Positions 12,029 through 21,564 of a stretch of DNA of 64,000 nt are shown in pieces. The DNA is taken from assembly GCF_900096755.1 (NCBI RefSeq), contig NZ_LT615227.1:708457-772456 (forward strand). Direction: 5' to 3'. The translations under genes and the position numbers were made by a program. The DNA comes from Polynucleobacter necessarius (GTDB lineage: Bacteria > Pseudomonadota > Gammaproteobacteria > Burkholderiales > Burkholderiaceae). Below the pieces are notes generated by a model. That model did no database searches. It was not told where the DNA came from and saw only the letters and a program-made list of their open reading frames with translations. Each line of letters begins with the position of its first letter. Position 1 is the first letter of the stretch.

Positions 12029-12754
12029 ATGCGTCAAACCTCTCAAATCTCCAAATTAACTAGCTTGCGTGCTGGTTTTGCGGCTTTCTCTATTTTCGCT
12101 CTGATCGGTGTTTCAGGTGCAGTTTTTGCTGCCGATGCTGCTCCGATGGCTCCTGCTGCAGAAGCCAAGACTGCAGTGCCAGGCAAGCCAAAGGTTGATC
12201 CGGCTGCTGGTGAGGCGCTCTACTCTAATGGCGATGCATCACGTGGCGTTACTGCCTGCCTTACTTGCCATGGCCCAAAGGGTCAAAGTGCAACGGGTAC
12301 TTGGCCTAAGTTATCTGCTCAGCATGCGGCTTACACGACCAAGCAATTGAAAAATTTCAAAGATGGCACTCGTGCAAATCCTGTGATGATGGGTATGGCA
12401 GCAACTTTGACAGAGCAAGACATGCAGAACATTTCAGCATTCTTGGCTAAGCAACCAATCTCACAAGGCGTTGCTCAAAATAAAGCGTCGATTGAATTGG
12501 GTCAAAGCATCTACCGTGGCGGTATTGCTGCTAAAGGCGTTCCAGCTTGTGCTGCATGCCATAGTCCAACTGGCGCTGGCATTCCTGCTCAGTACCCACT
12601 CTTAGGTGGTCAATGGGCTGAGTACACAAACACACAATTGCTTGCGTTCCGTGAAGGCGTTCGTAAAAATAGCAGCCAAATGACTACTATCGCTACCAAG
12701 CTTTCCGATCAAGAAATGAAAGCAGTTTCTGATTACATCGCTGGTTTACATTAA
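12029..12754 (+). CDS. Di-haem cytochrome c4
   Basis: This is a periplasmic electron carrier with two cytochrome c domains. The 241 residues begin with a signal peptide (cleavage near AVFA, residue 34) and an Ala/Pro-rich linker. They contain two haem-binding motifs, CLTCH at 77-81 and CAACH at 174-178, each with a downstream methionine region as ligand candidate. Cytochromes c4 pass electrons from the bc1 complex, encoded here at 48740-51562, to terminal oxidases. It stands alone, divergent from engB, with its own terminator. Confidence 0.92.
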   Translation: MRQTSQISKLTSLRAGFAAFSIFALIGVSGAVFAADAAPMAPAAEAKTAVPGKPKVDPAAGEALYSNGDASRGVTACLTCHGPKGQSATGTWPKLSAQHAAYTTKQLKNFKDGTRANPVMMGMAATLTEQDMQNISAFLAKQPISQGVAQNKASIELGQSIYRGGIAAKGVPACAACHSPTGAGIPAQYPLLGGQWAEYTNTQLLAFREGVRKNSSQMTTIATKLSDQEMKAVSDYIAGLH

Positions 12755-12774
12755 TTAGCGCAAGACTTGAAAAA

Positions 12775-12803
12775 CAAAACCCCGCTGAGTTAGCGGGGTT
12801 TTG
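12775..12803 (+). terminator. Rho-independent terminator after cytochrome c4
   Basis: A 12-bp perfect stem (CAAAACCCCGCT / AGCGGGGTTTTG) has the 5-base loop GAGTT and is flanked by A- and T-runs, so it can act in both directions. It separates the cytochrome gene from convergent lysA. Confidence 0.93.
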
Positions 12804-12820
12804 TTGCTCATGATTTGCTG

Positions 12821-14119
12821 TTAATTCGGCAGCACCGTTTCACTTGCAAATAAGTCGGCTGTTTTTTCGCGGGCACGAATGACGTAGGCATGCTTTCCAT
12901 CAACCATAATTTCTGCAGGTTTAGGGCGCGTGTTGTAGTTTGAGGCCATTACAAAACTATAAGCACCAGCGGATAAGATTGCGAGTAGATCGCCTTCTTC
13001 CACAGCAAGCTGGCGATCTCTTCCCAGCCAGTCACCAGATTCGCAAACAGGACCAACAACATCATAATTTGCACTCTTTGCTGGTTTAGCTTGAACGGGA
13101 ACAATGCCGTGATGGGCCTCATAAAGCGCGGGGCGCATTAACTCAGTCATTGCTGCGTCAACGATGCAAAAGTTTTTCTCAACGCCTGGTTTTAGGTATT
13201 CCACGGTAGTTAGTAATACACCAGCATTACCTACTAGTGATCTGCCGGGTTCAAGAACAACATCGAGATGACCAAAGCCGCGCTCGGTCACATGGTTCAA
13301 TAGCGTGTTTGTGAACTCAGTAATATCCGGCGGAGTTTCATCGCTGTAAGAGATTCCAAGGCCACCACCCAGATCTAAGTGATGGATCACGATGCCTTCG
13401 CGTTTGAGATGTTCCACTAGATCCAACACTTTATCTAAGGCATCTAAATAGGGTGCGGTGGTTGTGATTTGAGAGCCAATATGACAATCGATACCAACAA
13501 CATCAATTTGAGAAAGTTGCGAAGCCTCGCGATAGGTCCTTAAAACTTCGTGATAGACAATACCAAACTTATTACCCTTTAATCCGGTAGAAATATAAGG
13601 ATGTGTTTGTGCATCGACATCTGGATTCACGCGTAAGGAAATCGGTGCGCGGCAGTTCATTGCAGTTGCCACGCGATTAATCTGGTGAAGCTCGGCAATT
13701 GACTCCACGTTAATGCATTTGACGCCGGCTTTTAGTGCGGCCGCAATTTCTGAGGCAGATTTTCCAACGCCAGCAAACACCAGGCTTTTTGGGTCGGCGC
13801 CAATTGTTAATGCGCGGGCTAGTTCACCACCGCTGACTAGATCAAATCCTGCGCCAAGTTTTTTAAAGCAATCAATTACCGCTAAATTGCTATTGGCTTT
13901 CATGGCGTAATGCACTCGGGCGCGACGTTTTCCTTTGGCATCCACACAGGCCTTATCGTAGGCTTGATAAGCTTCAGTCAGAGCCTTCTTGCTATAGATA
14001 TATAGCGGTGTACCAAATTCTTTTGCCAAATCTGCCAATGGAATTTCTTCGGCATACCAGCTGCCATCACGCTCTGTAAATCCAGATAACTTGGGGAGTG
14101 GAATTGCTTTAATTGTCAT
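12821..14119 (-). CDS. lysA: Diaminopimelate decarboxylase
   Basis: LysA performs the last step of lysine synthesis, decarboxylating meso-diaminopimelate with pyridoxal phosphate. The 432 residues contain the PLP-lysine motif HYAMKANSNLAV (about residue 70), HIGSQI, the EPGRSLVGNAG segment and the substrate-cysteine motif CESGDWLG. Its ATG overlaps the lptM stop (ATGA), so it is coupled to that small lipoprotein gene. Confidence 0.97.
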   Translation of the reverse strand: MTIKAIPLPKLSGFTERDGSWYAEEIPLADLAKEFGTPLYIYSKKALTEAYQAYDKACVDAKGKRRARVHYAMKANSNLAVIDCFKKLGAGFDLVSGGELARALTIGADPKSLVFAGVGKSASEIAAALKAGVKCINVESIAELHQINRVATAMNCRAPISLRVNPDVDAQTHPYISTGLKGNKFGIVYHEVLRTYREASQLSQIDVVGIDCHIGSQITTTAPYLDALDKVLDLVEHLKREGIVIHHLDLGGGLGISYSDETPPDITEFTNTLLNHVTERGFGHLDVVLEPGRSLVGNAGVLLTTVEYLKPGVEKNFCIVDAAMTELMRPALYEAHHGIVPVQAKPAKSANYDVVGPVCESGDWLGRDRQLAVEEGDLLAILSAGAYSFVMASNYNTRPKPAEIMVDGKHAYVIRAREKTADLFASETVLPN

Positions 14120-14310
14120 TGCTTAGTCGATGTCGAGTTGCTTGGGGTGGCAGGGGTTTGAGGTGGGTAAAGCTTGCCCTTAGGTTCAGGCTCTGTAGGA
14201 GCGGGTGGAACTGGTGGCACATTTGGCAAATATAGCTGACCCCTAACCCCACATCCAGCAAGGGCTATTAGAAGGCTAATACCGAGGGCTCTATTAAGAA
14301 TCGCTATCAT
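14116..14310 (-). CDS. lptM: Small lipoprotein LptM (YifL-like)
   Basis: The 64-residue product has a lipoprotein signal with the lipobox LAGC (Cys 20), followed by GVRGQLYLP and a proline-rich tail. This matches the short LptM/YifL family, which in E. coli helps mature the LptD/LptE outer-membrane LPS translocon. Proximity to lysA (or dapF) is typical. The gene diverges from cyaY. Confidence 0.82.
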   Translation of the reverse strand: MIAILNRALGISLLIALAGCGVRGQLYLPNVPPVPPAPTEPEPKGKLYPPQTPATPSNSTSTKQ

Positions 14311-14357
14311 GAATGTCTCTAAAACGAATGATTGAATATAGCATGCAGGACTCGACT

Positions 14358-14741
14358 ATGAATCCAAATAATTCAGGCGTAGAAGCCATTGATGACAAGC
14401 AGTTTTATCAGCTGGGAAGCAATTTATTGCACTCTATTGAGGTGGCATTAGAGGCTGCTGATGATGCGCTGGATCTTGATCTGGACGTAGAGCGCCAAGG
14501 CGGCAATGTTATCAATATTCGCTTTAGAGATAAAAGTGTCATCGTGGTGAACACTCAGCCCCCTTTGCATGAAATCTGGGTGGCTGCCAAATCAGGTGGC
14601 TATCACTATCGCTGGGCTGGAACGAACGCGCAGCCCTTGTGGCTTGATACCAAGACTGGGAAAGAACTTTTAAGCGACCTAACTGAGTTTGCGAGTGCGC
14701 AAGCAGGTCAGGCAGTCAAGATTGGGCTTATAAAAGGTTAG
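14358..14741 (+). CDS. cyaY: Iron-sulfur cluster assembly protein CyaY (frataxin)
   Basis: CyaY is the bacterial frataxin that binds iron and tunes IscS in Fe-S cluster assembly. I chose the ATG at 14358 because AGGA lies 7 bases upstream; the reading frame stays open back to 14313. The 127-residue product has an acidic helix (about residues 33-45), the beta-sheet core with NIRFRDKSVIVVN, and PPLHEIWVAAKSGGYHY. Confidence 0.93.
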   Translation: MNPNNSGVEAIDDKQFYQLGSNLLHSIEVALEAADDALDLDLDVERQGGNVINIRFRDKSVIVVNTQPPLHEIWVAAKSGGYHYRWAGTNAQPLWLDTKTGKELLSDLTEFASAQAGQAVKIGLIKG

Positions 14742-14748
14742 TAATAAA

Positions 14749-15831
14749 TTAAGCAGCACCTGTGGCGCTTAAGGTTTCAATGACCTGGGCATCGGGCGCA
14801 CTTTTAATTTGAGCTTTGCCAATCTTTTCGAGCACTACGTAACGAATCTGACCACCCTCAGTTTTTTTGTCGACCTGCATTAGCTCCATATATCTAGCGG
14901 TACCAAATTTTGGCGGAACAATCGGCAAGTTCATTGACTGAATAATGTTAGTAAGTCTTGCTACATCATTGGCACTAATCAGATTTAAGCGATGGGATAG
15001 ATTGGCACCCATCACCATTCCACAGCCAACAGCTTCGCCATGCAACCATTCGCCGTATCCCATGCCAGCTTCAATCGCATGACCAAAGGTATGACCAAAG
15101 TTTAGGGTTGCACGAATGCCGCCCTCTCTTTCATCGGCGGAAACTACAGCAGACTTAATTTCACAAGAGCGTAATACTGCATGACCCATAGCCTCGGTGT
15201 CACATGCTAATAAAGCTTTTGCGTTTGACTCAATCCAATCTAAAAATTGCGCATCAGCAATGGCGCCATGTTTGATTACTTCAGCTAGACCGGCAGACAA
15301 CTCTCTTGGAGGCAGCGTTTTCAAAGTATTGAGGTCGGCAATAACAGCGGCGGGCTGATGAAAGGCGCCAATCATATTTTTTCCAAGGGGGTGATTGATG
15401 CCTGTTTTACCGCCAACAGAAGAGTCAACCTGCGCCAGCAATGTGGTGGGAACCTGAATGAAGCGAACGCCGCGCATAAAGCTCGCTGCAGCAAATCCTG
15501 TCATATCTCCAATGACGCCACCACCCAATGCCACTAACATCGTTTGGCGATCGGCGCCAAATTTTAGGAGGTCATCAAAAATCAACTGGAGATTTTTCCA
15601 GTCCTTATATGCTTCCCCGTCAGGAAGAATGATGGTTCTAATCGACTTGCCAAAGCTCTCCAAAGTTTTGCTTAAGCGCTGCGCGTAAGGCGGGGCTACG
15701 GTTGTGTTTGTAACAATATAGATCGAGGTGGCTTTTTCACAAGCGGAGAATAGACTGGGTTGATCAATGAGATCGGTGCCTATGTATATAGGATAGCTAC
15801 GATTGCCGAGATCAACTTCTAGTGTTTTCAT
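14749..15831 (-). CDS. aroB: 3-Dehydroquinate synthase
   Basis: AroB makes 3-dehydroquinate from DAHP in the shikimate pathway, using NAD and a metal. With the ATG at 15831 (another ATG is immediately upstream at 15834) it has 361 residues, the usual size. Motifs include [16 protein letters not shown], the metal-ligand segment [10 protein letters not shown] and [18 protein letters not shown]-initiated extension to 15864 would overlap aroK and is less likely. aroK lies directly upstream. Confidence 0.95.
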   Translation of the reverse strand: MKTLEVDLGNRSYPIYIGTDLIDQPSLFSACEKATSIYIVTNTTVAPPYAQRLSKTLESFGKSIRTIILPDGEAYKDWKNLQLIFDDLLKFGADRQTMLVALGGGVIGDMTGFAAASFMRGVRFIQVPTTLLAQVDSSVGGKTGINHPLGKNMIGAFHQPAAVIADLNTLKTLPPRELSAGLAEVIKHGAIADAQFLDWIESNAKALLACDTEAMGHAVLRSCEIKSAVVSADEREGGIRATLNFGHTFGHAIEAGMGYGEWLHGEAVGCGMVMGANLSHRLNLISANDVARLTNIIQSMNLPIVPPKFGTARYMELMQVDKKTEGGQIRYVVLEKIGKAQIKSAPDAQVIETLSATGAA

Positions 15832-15847
15832 CATAGTGCCAATGTAT

Positions 15848-16372
15848 TTAAGCGGATAGTTCAAATTGCATGATTAAAGTGTTGACCAGCTGGTTGACAC
15901 TCGGTTTGCCGGTTTCAATCACATGATCTGCAATTTCTCGATAGAGTGGATCGCGGATAGCGTACAAATTTTCAAGTATTTTTTTTGCATCACCATTCTT
16001 TAAAAGAGGGCGTCCCTCACCACCTTTGGTGCGATGCCAAAGTTCGATGGGGTTTGCATGTAAATAAATAACAGTGCCGCGCTCTTTTAATGCCGCGCGA
16101 TTTTCGGGTAGCAAAACCGCGCCACCACCGGTTGCTAAAACAATATCTTGTTCGCTAGTAACTTCTCGAATGGCTTGTGCCTCGCGTTTGCGAAAACCAT
16201 CCTCACCTTCCATTTCAAAGATGACTGGAATTTTGACGCCACAGCGTTCTTCAATGACATGATCGGCATCTAAAAAGCGACGACCTAGTTTCTTTGCCAA
16301 TACTTTTCCGATGGTCGACTTCCCGGCACCCATAAGGCCAATTAGAAAGATGTTGTTTGTCGAAGAGTTCAC
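15848..16372 (-). CDS. aroK: Shikimate kinase
   Basis: AroK phosphorylates shikimate. The 174-residue product has a Walker A motif GLMGAGKST (residues 12-20), the shikimate-binding [11 protein letters not shown] segment and the [12 protein letters not shown] motif. Order pilQ-aroK-aroB on one strand is the classic proteobacterial arrangement, and it survives here although the pil genes have decayed. Confidence 0.96.
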   Translation of the reverse strand: MNSSTNNIFLIGLMGAGKSTIGKVLAKKLGRRFLDADHVIEERCGVKIPVIFEMEGEDGFRKREAQAIREVTSEQDIVLATGGGAVLLPENRAALKERGTVIYLHANPIELWHRTKGGEGRPLLKNGDAKKILENLYAIRDPLYREIADHVIETGKPSVNQLVNTLIMQFELSA

Positions 16373-16384
16373 CCCTCGATTTTA

Positions 16385-17460
16385 TTAGGGTTTGTCGAGA
16401 ACGGTAGGGGTTAAGAAGACAAGCAGCTCAGTTTTGTCTCGTAACTTAGATTCATGACGAAATAAGTGCCCAATTAGAGGAATATCACCCAGTAGGGGGA
16501 CTTTGACCTCATCCTCTCGTTCGGTTGTCTGAAAAATGCCTCCGATGATCGCTGTTCCGCCGTTTTCAACCGTTATTTCTGAGCTCAGACTTTTGGTGTC
16601 TATGGCATAACCCTGCTCGGTTTTCATACCGATAGTGTCTTTATTGATGCCAACAAGCAATGAAATTTTTCCGTCGGGATGGATCTTGGGAATTACCTCT
16701 AAACGAAGATTTGCCTTTCTAAATTGCAACTTACTGCCATTTTGGGAGGTGGTTTGATAGGGAAGCTCCGTACCTTGTTCGATAGTGGCCTTGACCTGAT
16801 CTCCGGTCATGATTCTGGGATTGGAAAGAATCTTTCCTTGACCATCCGATTCGAGGGCAGATAACTCCACTTGCAAGAGGCGGCTGGCGTTTTTTGAAAC
16901 CAGTGTTGCTGCCACCGTTGCTGGATTAAATCCATTGAGACCCGTACCGCCCAATTCAAAACCCCCGGAGATTTTTTGATCCGGATTACCTTCGATTGAA
17001 TTAGCTTGATACCCAAGCTTTACCCCTAGCTCACGGGCAAAGCGTTCATCTGCCTCAACAATACGGGCCTCAATCAGGATCTGCCGTGGACTATGAATAT
17101 GATCGCCGCCAAAGGGAAGGGCGGCATCTTCGCGACGATATTTTTGAAATGCCAAAATTTCTGTATGTGGCCCAATTCAGTAAATGTCACCGTTTCGCAC
17201 AATTCGCAAACCTTTGCTTCCCAGTATCGAATGCACTGCGGTTTGCCATGGCGTATGGACAAGGTCTATCGTAATCTTGCCTTTGATGGAATCACTCAGC
17301 AGAAAATTTGTAAAAGCTCAACCAAATCGATATCGACAAATTGCAAGCTGATTGGTGTGTGCAAGAAGTTTTGCGAGGGAGTATTCCCTTGGGCGGGGCA
17401 TGTTAAAAAAATGAGAACAAGCAGCACATTCCCCAAATATTTTTTTAATCTTTCTCGCAT
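16385..17460 (-). pseudogene. pilQ: Broken pilQ-type secretin
   Basis: This is a remnant of the outer-membrane secretin of type IV pili. Reading from ATG at 17460 gives a signal-like N-terminus and the start of the short secretin STN domain (ISLQFVDIDLVELLQ), then a stop at 17296-17298. The same domain resumes in another frame (FLLSDSIKGKITIDLV, then LGSKGLRIVRNGDIY), which fits a small out-of-frame deletion near 17308. An in-frame TGA at 17177-17179 replaces a residue that is usually tryptophan (IY-stop-IGP). The remaining 256 codons encode the secretin domain, ending ELLVFLTPTVLDKP. About 358 codons in all, without AMIN domains, which is short for PilQ. TGA is a normal stop in this genome, so recoding is unlikely. 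Confidence 0.87.
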
Positions 17461-17478
17461 GTTTTTTTGGATTCAAGT

Positions 17479-18173
17479 TCATTCACTCTTAGATGATGTG
17501 AGCGTGAGAGATTTCCCCTGGGGGTGCGTCAGGGTGACAGCATCTTTTTGAATACGACTAAGTCGCCAATCTCCTAAAACGGATGCCCCCATTTCGAATG
17601 TGGACCTGCCCTTGCCGGTATGGAAATAAGCGCGCTGGGAGTTACCCATTTGTAGGCTCCCCAAATATCGCCAACGGCGTATTTCAGCCTCATGGGAGAT
17701 GGGTAGAGGCTTGTAGATAGCCTTGTTTTCTGCCTTCTTTTCTTTAAAAGAGTGAATACTCACTTCCAATAAGTCTATTTCTTTATATATATGTCATCCC
17801 GGCCATCCTGTAGCTCGTTGCGCAAAACAGCTATTTCTTTTTGAAGCTCAGTTAGTTGGTTTTGGGCGCTTTCAATCTGTGTTTGAGAGTTTGATTTCAA
17901 TGATTCATAAGCGCCAAACAACATCAATCCGAGGGAGGCTAGACATGCAAACCCAGCGACTAATCCGCCTATCTTTTTGAGTTGAGGTGTTAAGTGAAGA
18001 CCTTGGAGAGCGTCCAATTTTGGCTGGTTTGTATGTATGCCCAAGGTCTCTGAATAATTATTTTTGGCGGTCTTGGGCTTGCGGATTCCATGGGGGTCTG
18101 GGATTGCAGGATCGTCACCAAGATCACTCAAAATCTCATCAAATGCATGGTTGGGAATATGGCGTGATGGCAT
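17479..18173 (-). pseudogene. Broken PilO/PilP-like pilus assembly gene
   Basis: Two reading frames fit end to end. The first (132 codons from ATG at 18173) has a charged N-terminus, one membrane segment (about residues 68-90) and a coiled coil ending at a stop at 17775. The second, without an ATG, continues the helix (IYKEIDLLEV) and then shows a PilP/GspC-like beta domain (RRWRYLGSLQMGN, later VLGDWRLSRIQKDAVTL). They join if two bases are removed from the TATATATAT tract at 17784-17792. I infer one former gene of about 230 codons, a PilN/PilO-like membrane part fused to a PilP-like part, broken by dinucleotide slippage. The position just before pilQ supports a pilus role. No pilM is present. 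Confidence 0.66.
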
Positions 18174-18276
18174 GCCTACATTTTCAAAGTGAGGGCGTTC
18201 AATATCTATAGGCCTAACTTGAATGGCTCGTCAGAATATGACTTGAAAAAAGACAAAAACAAGGGTTTTGGAGCTT

Positions 18277-18313
18277 TTAGGTAAATTGTCCAAGCACCCT
18301 ATAATTTGGACAT
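18277..18313 (+). promoter_or_regulatory. Candidate mrcA promoter with very short leader
   Basis: A perfect TATAAT lies at 18300-18305, only 8 bases before the mrcA ATG at 18314. A weak TTAGGT at 18277-18282 gives a 17-base spacer. If used, transcription would begin at or next to the start codon and mrcA would be leaderless. No purine-rich ribosome-binding site precedes the ATG, which agrees. The 140-base interval 18174-18313 holds no gene. Confidence 0.45.
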
Positions 18314-20650
18314 ATGGCGCTACCCCCAAAAGACAAGCCGACGCTCAATCAGAGACCAACCCGTCCAATCGACAGACGTCCTCGGCAACCACGAGTTGAT
18401 GGCGGCATACCTCGCAAGTCCTCCAGTAATCCACTTGTTAAGGCATTGCTCATTATTGGTGTGGTTTTTGCTTTGGTGGTTACCCTCCTGATGGGGTACG
18501 CGTTTTTGGTTGCAAAACCAAACTTGCCAAAAATCTCTGCATTAACGGATTACAACCCGAAAATACCTTTGCGTATTTATACGGCCGACAAAGTGTTGAT
18601 TGGCGAATTTGGTGAAGAGCGTCGCAAAGTGATTCCGCTCAATGAAATTCCTCAAAATATGCGCAATGCAGTTTTAGCTATTGAGGATGATCGCTTTTAC
18701 TCCCATGGTGGCGTTGATTATGTTGGCATTCTGCGTGCTGCTGTTACGAATTTACGAGGTCACCTCTCACAGGGCGCCTCAACAATCACTATGCAGGTGG
18801 CCCGCAATTTTTTCTTGAGTAATGAGAAGACCTTTAGTCGAAAAATTTATGAGGTGTTGCTCGCGTGGGAAATCGAATCGCAACTCACTAAGGACAAAAT
18901 TCTGGAAATCTACATGAACCAGATTTTCTTGGGGCAGAGGGCGTATGGTTTTTCCAGTGCAGCACAAATTTACTTCGGCAAAGATTTAAAAGACATTACG
19001 ATCGCTGAGTCGGCAATGTTGGCTGGATTGCCTAAGGCGCCTTCAGCATATAACCCCGTAACAAATTTTCGTCGCGCCAAGATTCGTCAAGAATATATTC
19101 TGCAGCGTATGCGTGATCTGGGATACATCTCCTCAGACGAATATCAAAATGCCATGATTGAAGAGCTGCGTATCTGTGGCCTTGGCAATGAGTTTGCGGT
19201 ACGTGCAGATTTCCCTGCTGAAATGGTTCGCCAACTTCTCTTTACGCAATACGGCGAGGCAATTTACTCGCAGGGAATTGATGTCTACACTACTATTCTG
19301 AAGGCAGATCAAGATGCTGCATATAAAGCAGTACGTCGCGGTATTTTTGAATACGATTTACGTCATGCTTATCGTGGCCCAGAAGGGTTTATTGATCTTC
19401 CGGAGGACCCCGTAAAACGTCAGCGCGCAATTGACGAGGCTTTGTTGGCCTACCCCCAGTTAGATGATTTGCAGTCTGGTGTAGTGCTTGATGTAAAGCC
19501 TAAAGAAATGCAAGTCATGATTGCTACCGGAGATACCATCACCCTCAAAGGCGAAGGCATGAAGTTAGCGGCAGCCTCCTTAACGGATAGCGCTCAACCG
19601 AAGAAGCGTTTGCGTCCAGGTGCTGTTGTTAGGTTGCTTTCTGATGCAGGTGTTTGGAAGCTTGCGCAGTTGCCACAAGTAGAGGCCGCCTTCGTTTCCA
19701 TGAATGCGGAAACGGGCGCGATTCTGTCTTTGGTTGGTGGCTTTGATTTCCGTCGTAATCAATTTAATCACGTGACTCAGGCGCTGCGTCAGCCAGGCTC
19801 ATCCTTTAAGCCCTTCATATACGCCGCCGCAATTGAAAAAGGTTTTGCACCCAGCACGATGGTGAATGATGCGCCTTTATCTATTGACAGCATGGAGACA
19901 GGTAGCCAGGCATGGGAGCCAAAGAACTACGATGGTAAATACGACGGCATGATGCGATTACGCACTGCCTTAGCAAAGTCTAAGAACTTAGTTTCCGTAA
20001 GAATTGTCCGGGCGATTGGCCCATCCTATGCTCAAGAATATATTCAGCGCTTTGGATTCGAGCCAGAGAAACACCCACCCTATTTGACAATGGCTTTGGG
20101 CGCTGGCTCAGTAACGCCTTTGCAAATGGCATCAGCTTATAGCATGTTTGCAAATGGCGGTTATCGTGTTGATCCTTTCTTAATCGATAAGATGATTGAC
20201 TCCAAAGGCACGGTTTTGTTTGAGGCTAAACCGACGCATGCGCGACAAGATGCACCAAGGGTATTGGATGCTAGAACTGCATTTGTAATGGATAGCATGC
20301 TGCAGGAGGTTACAAAGTCCGGTACGGCTGCAAGTGCACGAGGCAAATTAGGGCGCAATGATATTGCCGGAAAAACCGGAACAACCAACGAGTCTCATGA
20401 CGCATGGTTTGCAGGCTACAACCCCAAGGTGGTTGCGATTGCCTGGATTGGTTTTGATAAGCCCGCTAGCTTAGGTGATCGAGAAACAGGTGGCGGCTTA
20501 GCACTACCAATGTGGATTTCTTATATGTCAGTTGCCCTCAAAGATTCACCACAAGAGGCACGCGAAGTACCTGAGGGCGTAACCCAATTTGATGGTGATT
20601 GGTTTATTCCAGAGTTCTCGCGCAATAGCGGTCCACGCGAACTGCAGTAG
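18314..20650 (+). CDS. mrcA: Penicillin-binding protein 1A (bifunctional peptidoglycan synthase)
   Basis: This is a class A penicillin-binding protein that polymerises glycan strands and cross-links peptides on the periplasmic face. The 778 residues have a basic N-terminus, one membrane anchor (about 42-66) and the GT51 glycosyltransferase domain with AIEDDRFYSHGGVDY and EIYMNQIFLGQRAYGF. The transpeptidase follows, with the SxxK serine in PGSSFKPF (about residue 496), SKN in AKSKNLVSVR and KTGTT (about residue 687). It diverges from the pil remnant, as ponA/mrcA does in other Burkholderiales. Intact. Confidence 0.96.
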   Translation: MALPPKDKPTLNQRPTRPIDRRPRQPRVDGGIPRKSSSNPLVKALLIIGVVFALVVTLLMGYAFLVAKPNLPKISALTDYNPKIPLRIYTADKVLIGEFGEERRKVIPLNEIPQNMRNAVLAIEDDRFYSHGGVDYVGILRAAVTNLRGHLSQGASTITMQVARNFFLSNEKTFSRKIYEVLLAWEIESQLTKDKILEIYMNQIFLGQRAYGFSSAAQIYFGKDLKDITIAESAMLAGLPKAPSAYNPVTNFRRAKIRQEYILQRMRDLGYISSDEYQNAMIEELRICGLGNEFAVRADFPAEMVRQLLFTQYGEAIYSQGIDVYTTILKADQDAAYKAVRRGIFEYDLRHAYRGPEGFIDLPEDPVKRQRAIDEALLAYPQLDDLQSGVVLDVKPKEMQVMIATGDTITLKGEGMKLAAASLTDSAQPKKRLRPGAVVRLLSDAGVWKLAQLPQVEAAFVSMNAETGAILSLVGGFDFRRNQFNHVTQALRQPGSSFKPFIYAAAIEKGFAPSTMVNDAPLSIDSMETGSQAWEPKNYDGKYDGMMRLRTALAKSKNLVSVRIVRAIGPSYAQEYIQRFGFEPEKHPPYLTMALGAGSVTPLQMASAYSMFANGGYRVDPFLIDKMIDSKGTVLFEAKPTHARQDAPRVLDARTAFVMDSMLQEVTKSGTAASARGKLGRNDIAGKTGTTNESHDAWFAGYNPKVVAIAWIGFDKPASLGDRETGGGLALPMWISYMSVALKDSPQEAREVPEGVTQFDGDWFIPEFSRNSGPRELQ

Positions 20651-20662
20651 TGCATCTCTAAA

Positions 20663-21368
20663 ATGGCTCGGCAAGCGCGCACTGTAATACCTGGCCAAGC
20701 AATGCATGTCATGGTGCGTGGAAATAATCGAGAGATACTTTTCTTTGGTGATGAGGATCGTCGCATTTATTTAGAGTGGTTGCGCGATGCGGCAAAACAA
20801 TTTGCATGTGCAGTACATGCATTTGCTCCGATGCCAAATCATGTGCATTTACTGATGACGCCGCAAAATGAAGATTCGCTTGCCAAGACTATGCAGTCTT
20901 TGGGGCGTCGTTATGCGCAATGCTTCAAACCAGCTGCACCATCGCTCTGGGACTATTTGGGAGGGGCGCTATTGCTCGTCCTTGATTGACCCAGAATATT
21001 TCTTACGTTGCCAGCGGTACATCGAGCTAAATCCAGTGAGGTCTGGTTTTGAATCAAGCCCCCAGGATTCTGGATGGACAAGCTTTTCGAGTCATATTGG
21101 CGGAAACCTTGAGCCATGGCTTGTAGATCACCAGTATTTTTGGAAATTGGGTAATACGCCATTTGAGAGGCAAATGGCATGGGCTAGCTTTGTAAAAGAG
21201 GGCGCCCCCCACTGGGAAGATAAGCAGATTACAGAATCCTTGATTCGTTCTAAGCCTTGGGTGAGTGATATTTACGCTAACAAGCTATTTAAAGACAACC
21301 CAGAACTTGCTCAGATCCGTCATCGTGGGCGTCCAAAGAGAATTACCTCTTTAAATTCAATAACTTAA
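20663..21368 (+). pseudogene. Frameshifted REP-associated tyrosine transposase (RAYT)
   Basis: The product belongs to the Y1/IS200-like transposase family often found as single-copy RAYT genes. The first frame has RTVIPGQAMHVMVRGNNRE at the N-terminus and the HUH metal motif in PMPNHVHLLM. It then runs off frame at about residue 88. The other frame continues with RSGTIWEGRYCSSLID, IELNPVRSG and a basic C-terminus. Removing one A from the AAA at 20927-20929 restores a single 234-residue product. It stands 12 bases after mrcA. Probably inactive. Confidence 0.85.
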
Positions 21369-21416
21369 GAAATTTCTTGCTATCTTTCCCTTGTTTTTAA
21401 AGGGATTGAATTTATT

Positions 21417-21478
21417 GACTCTGTCCCCATATATGTAATTCATGTTGGTGCGACATCAAATTAAATGGGACAGACTCA
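21417..21478. repeat. Imperfect inverted repeat next to the RAYT gene
   Basis: GACTCTGTCCC at 21417-21427 and GGGACAGACTC at 21467-21477 form an inverted repeat with one mismatch and a 39-base spacer. GGGACAGA-type repeats are familiar beside RAYT-type transposases, so this may be a REP/BIME-like element. A smaller hairpin, TCCCTT/AAGGGA, lies at 21387-21405. The gap 21369-21564 before gltB shows nothing else. Confidence 0.55.
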
Positions 21479-21564
21479 TTTTATTTCTATTGCATCAGCA
21501 TGGGTATTCACCTATATTTGATCCTCCAAAAGTAATCAGGCCTTTGTCGCCCCTCGGAAACACT

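Noticed and set aside
17177..17179. TGA in pilQ as a reassigned tryptophan codon
   Set aside because: rpmJ, lptM and other intact genes end in TGA, tryptophan is encoded by TGG throughout, and the same gene also carries a frameshift.
17086..17551. Plus-strand open frames opposite pilQ
   Set aside because: They mirror the decayed minus-strand secretin and show no domain, signal or ribosome-binding site.
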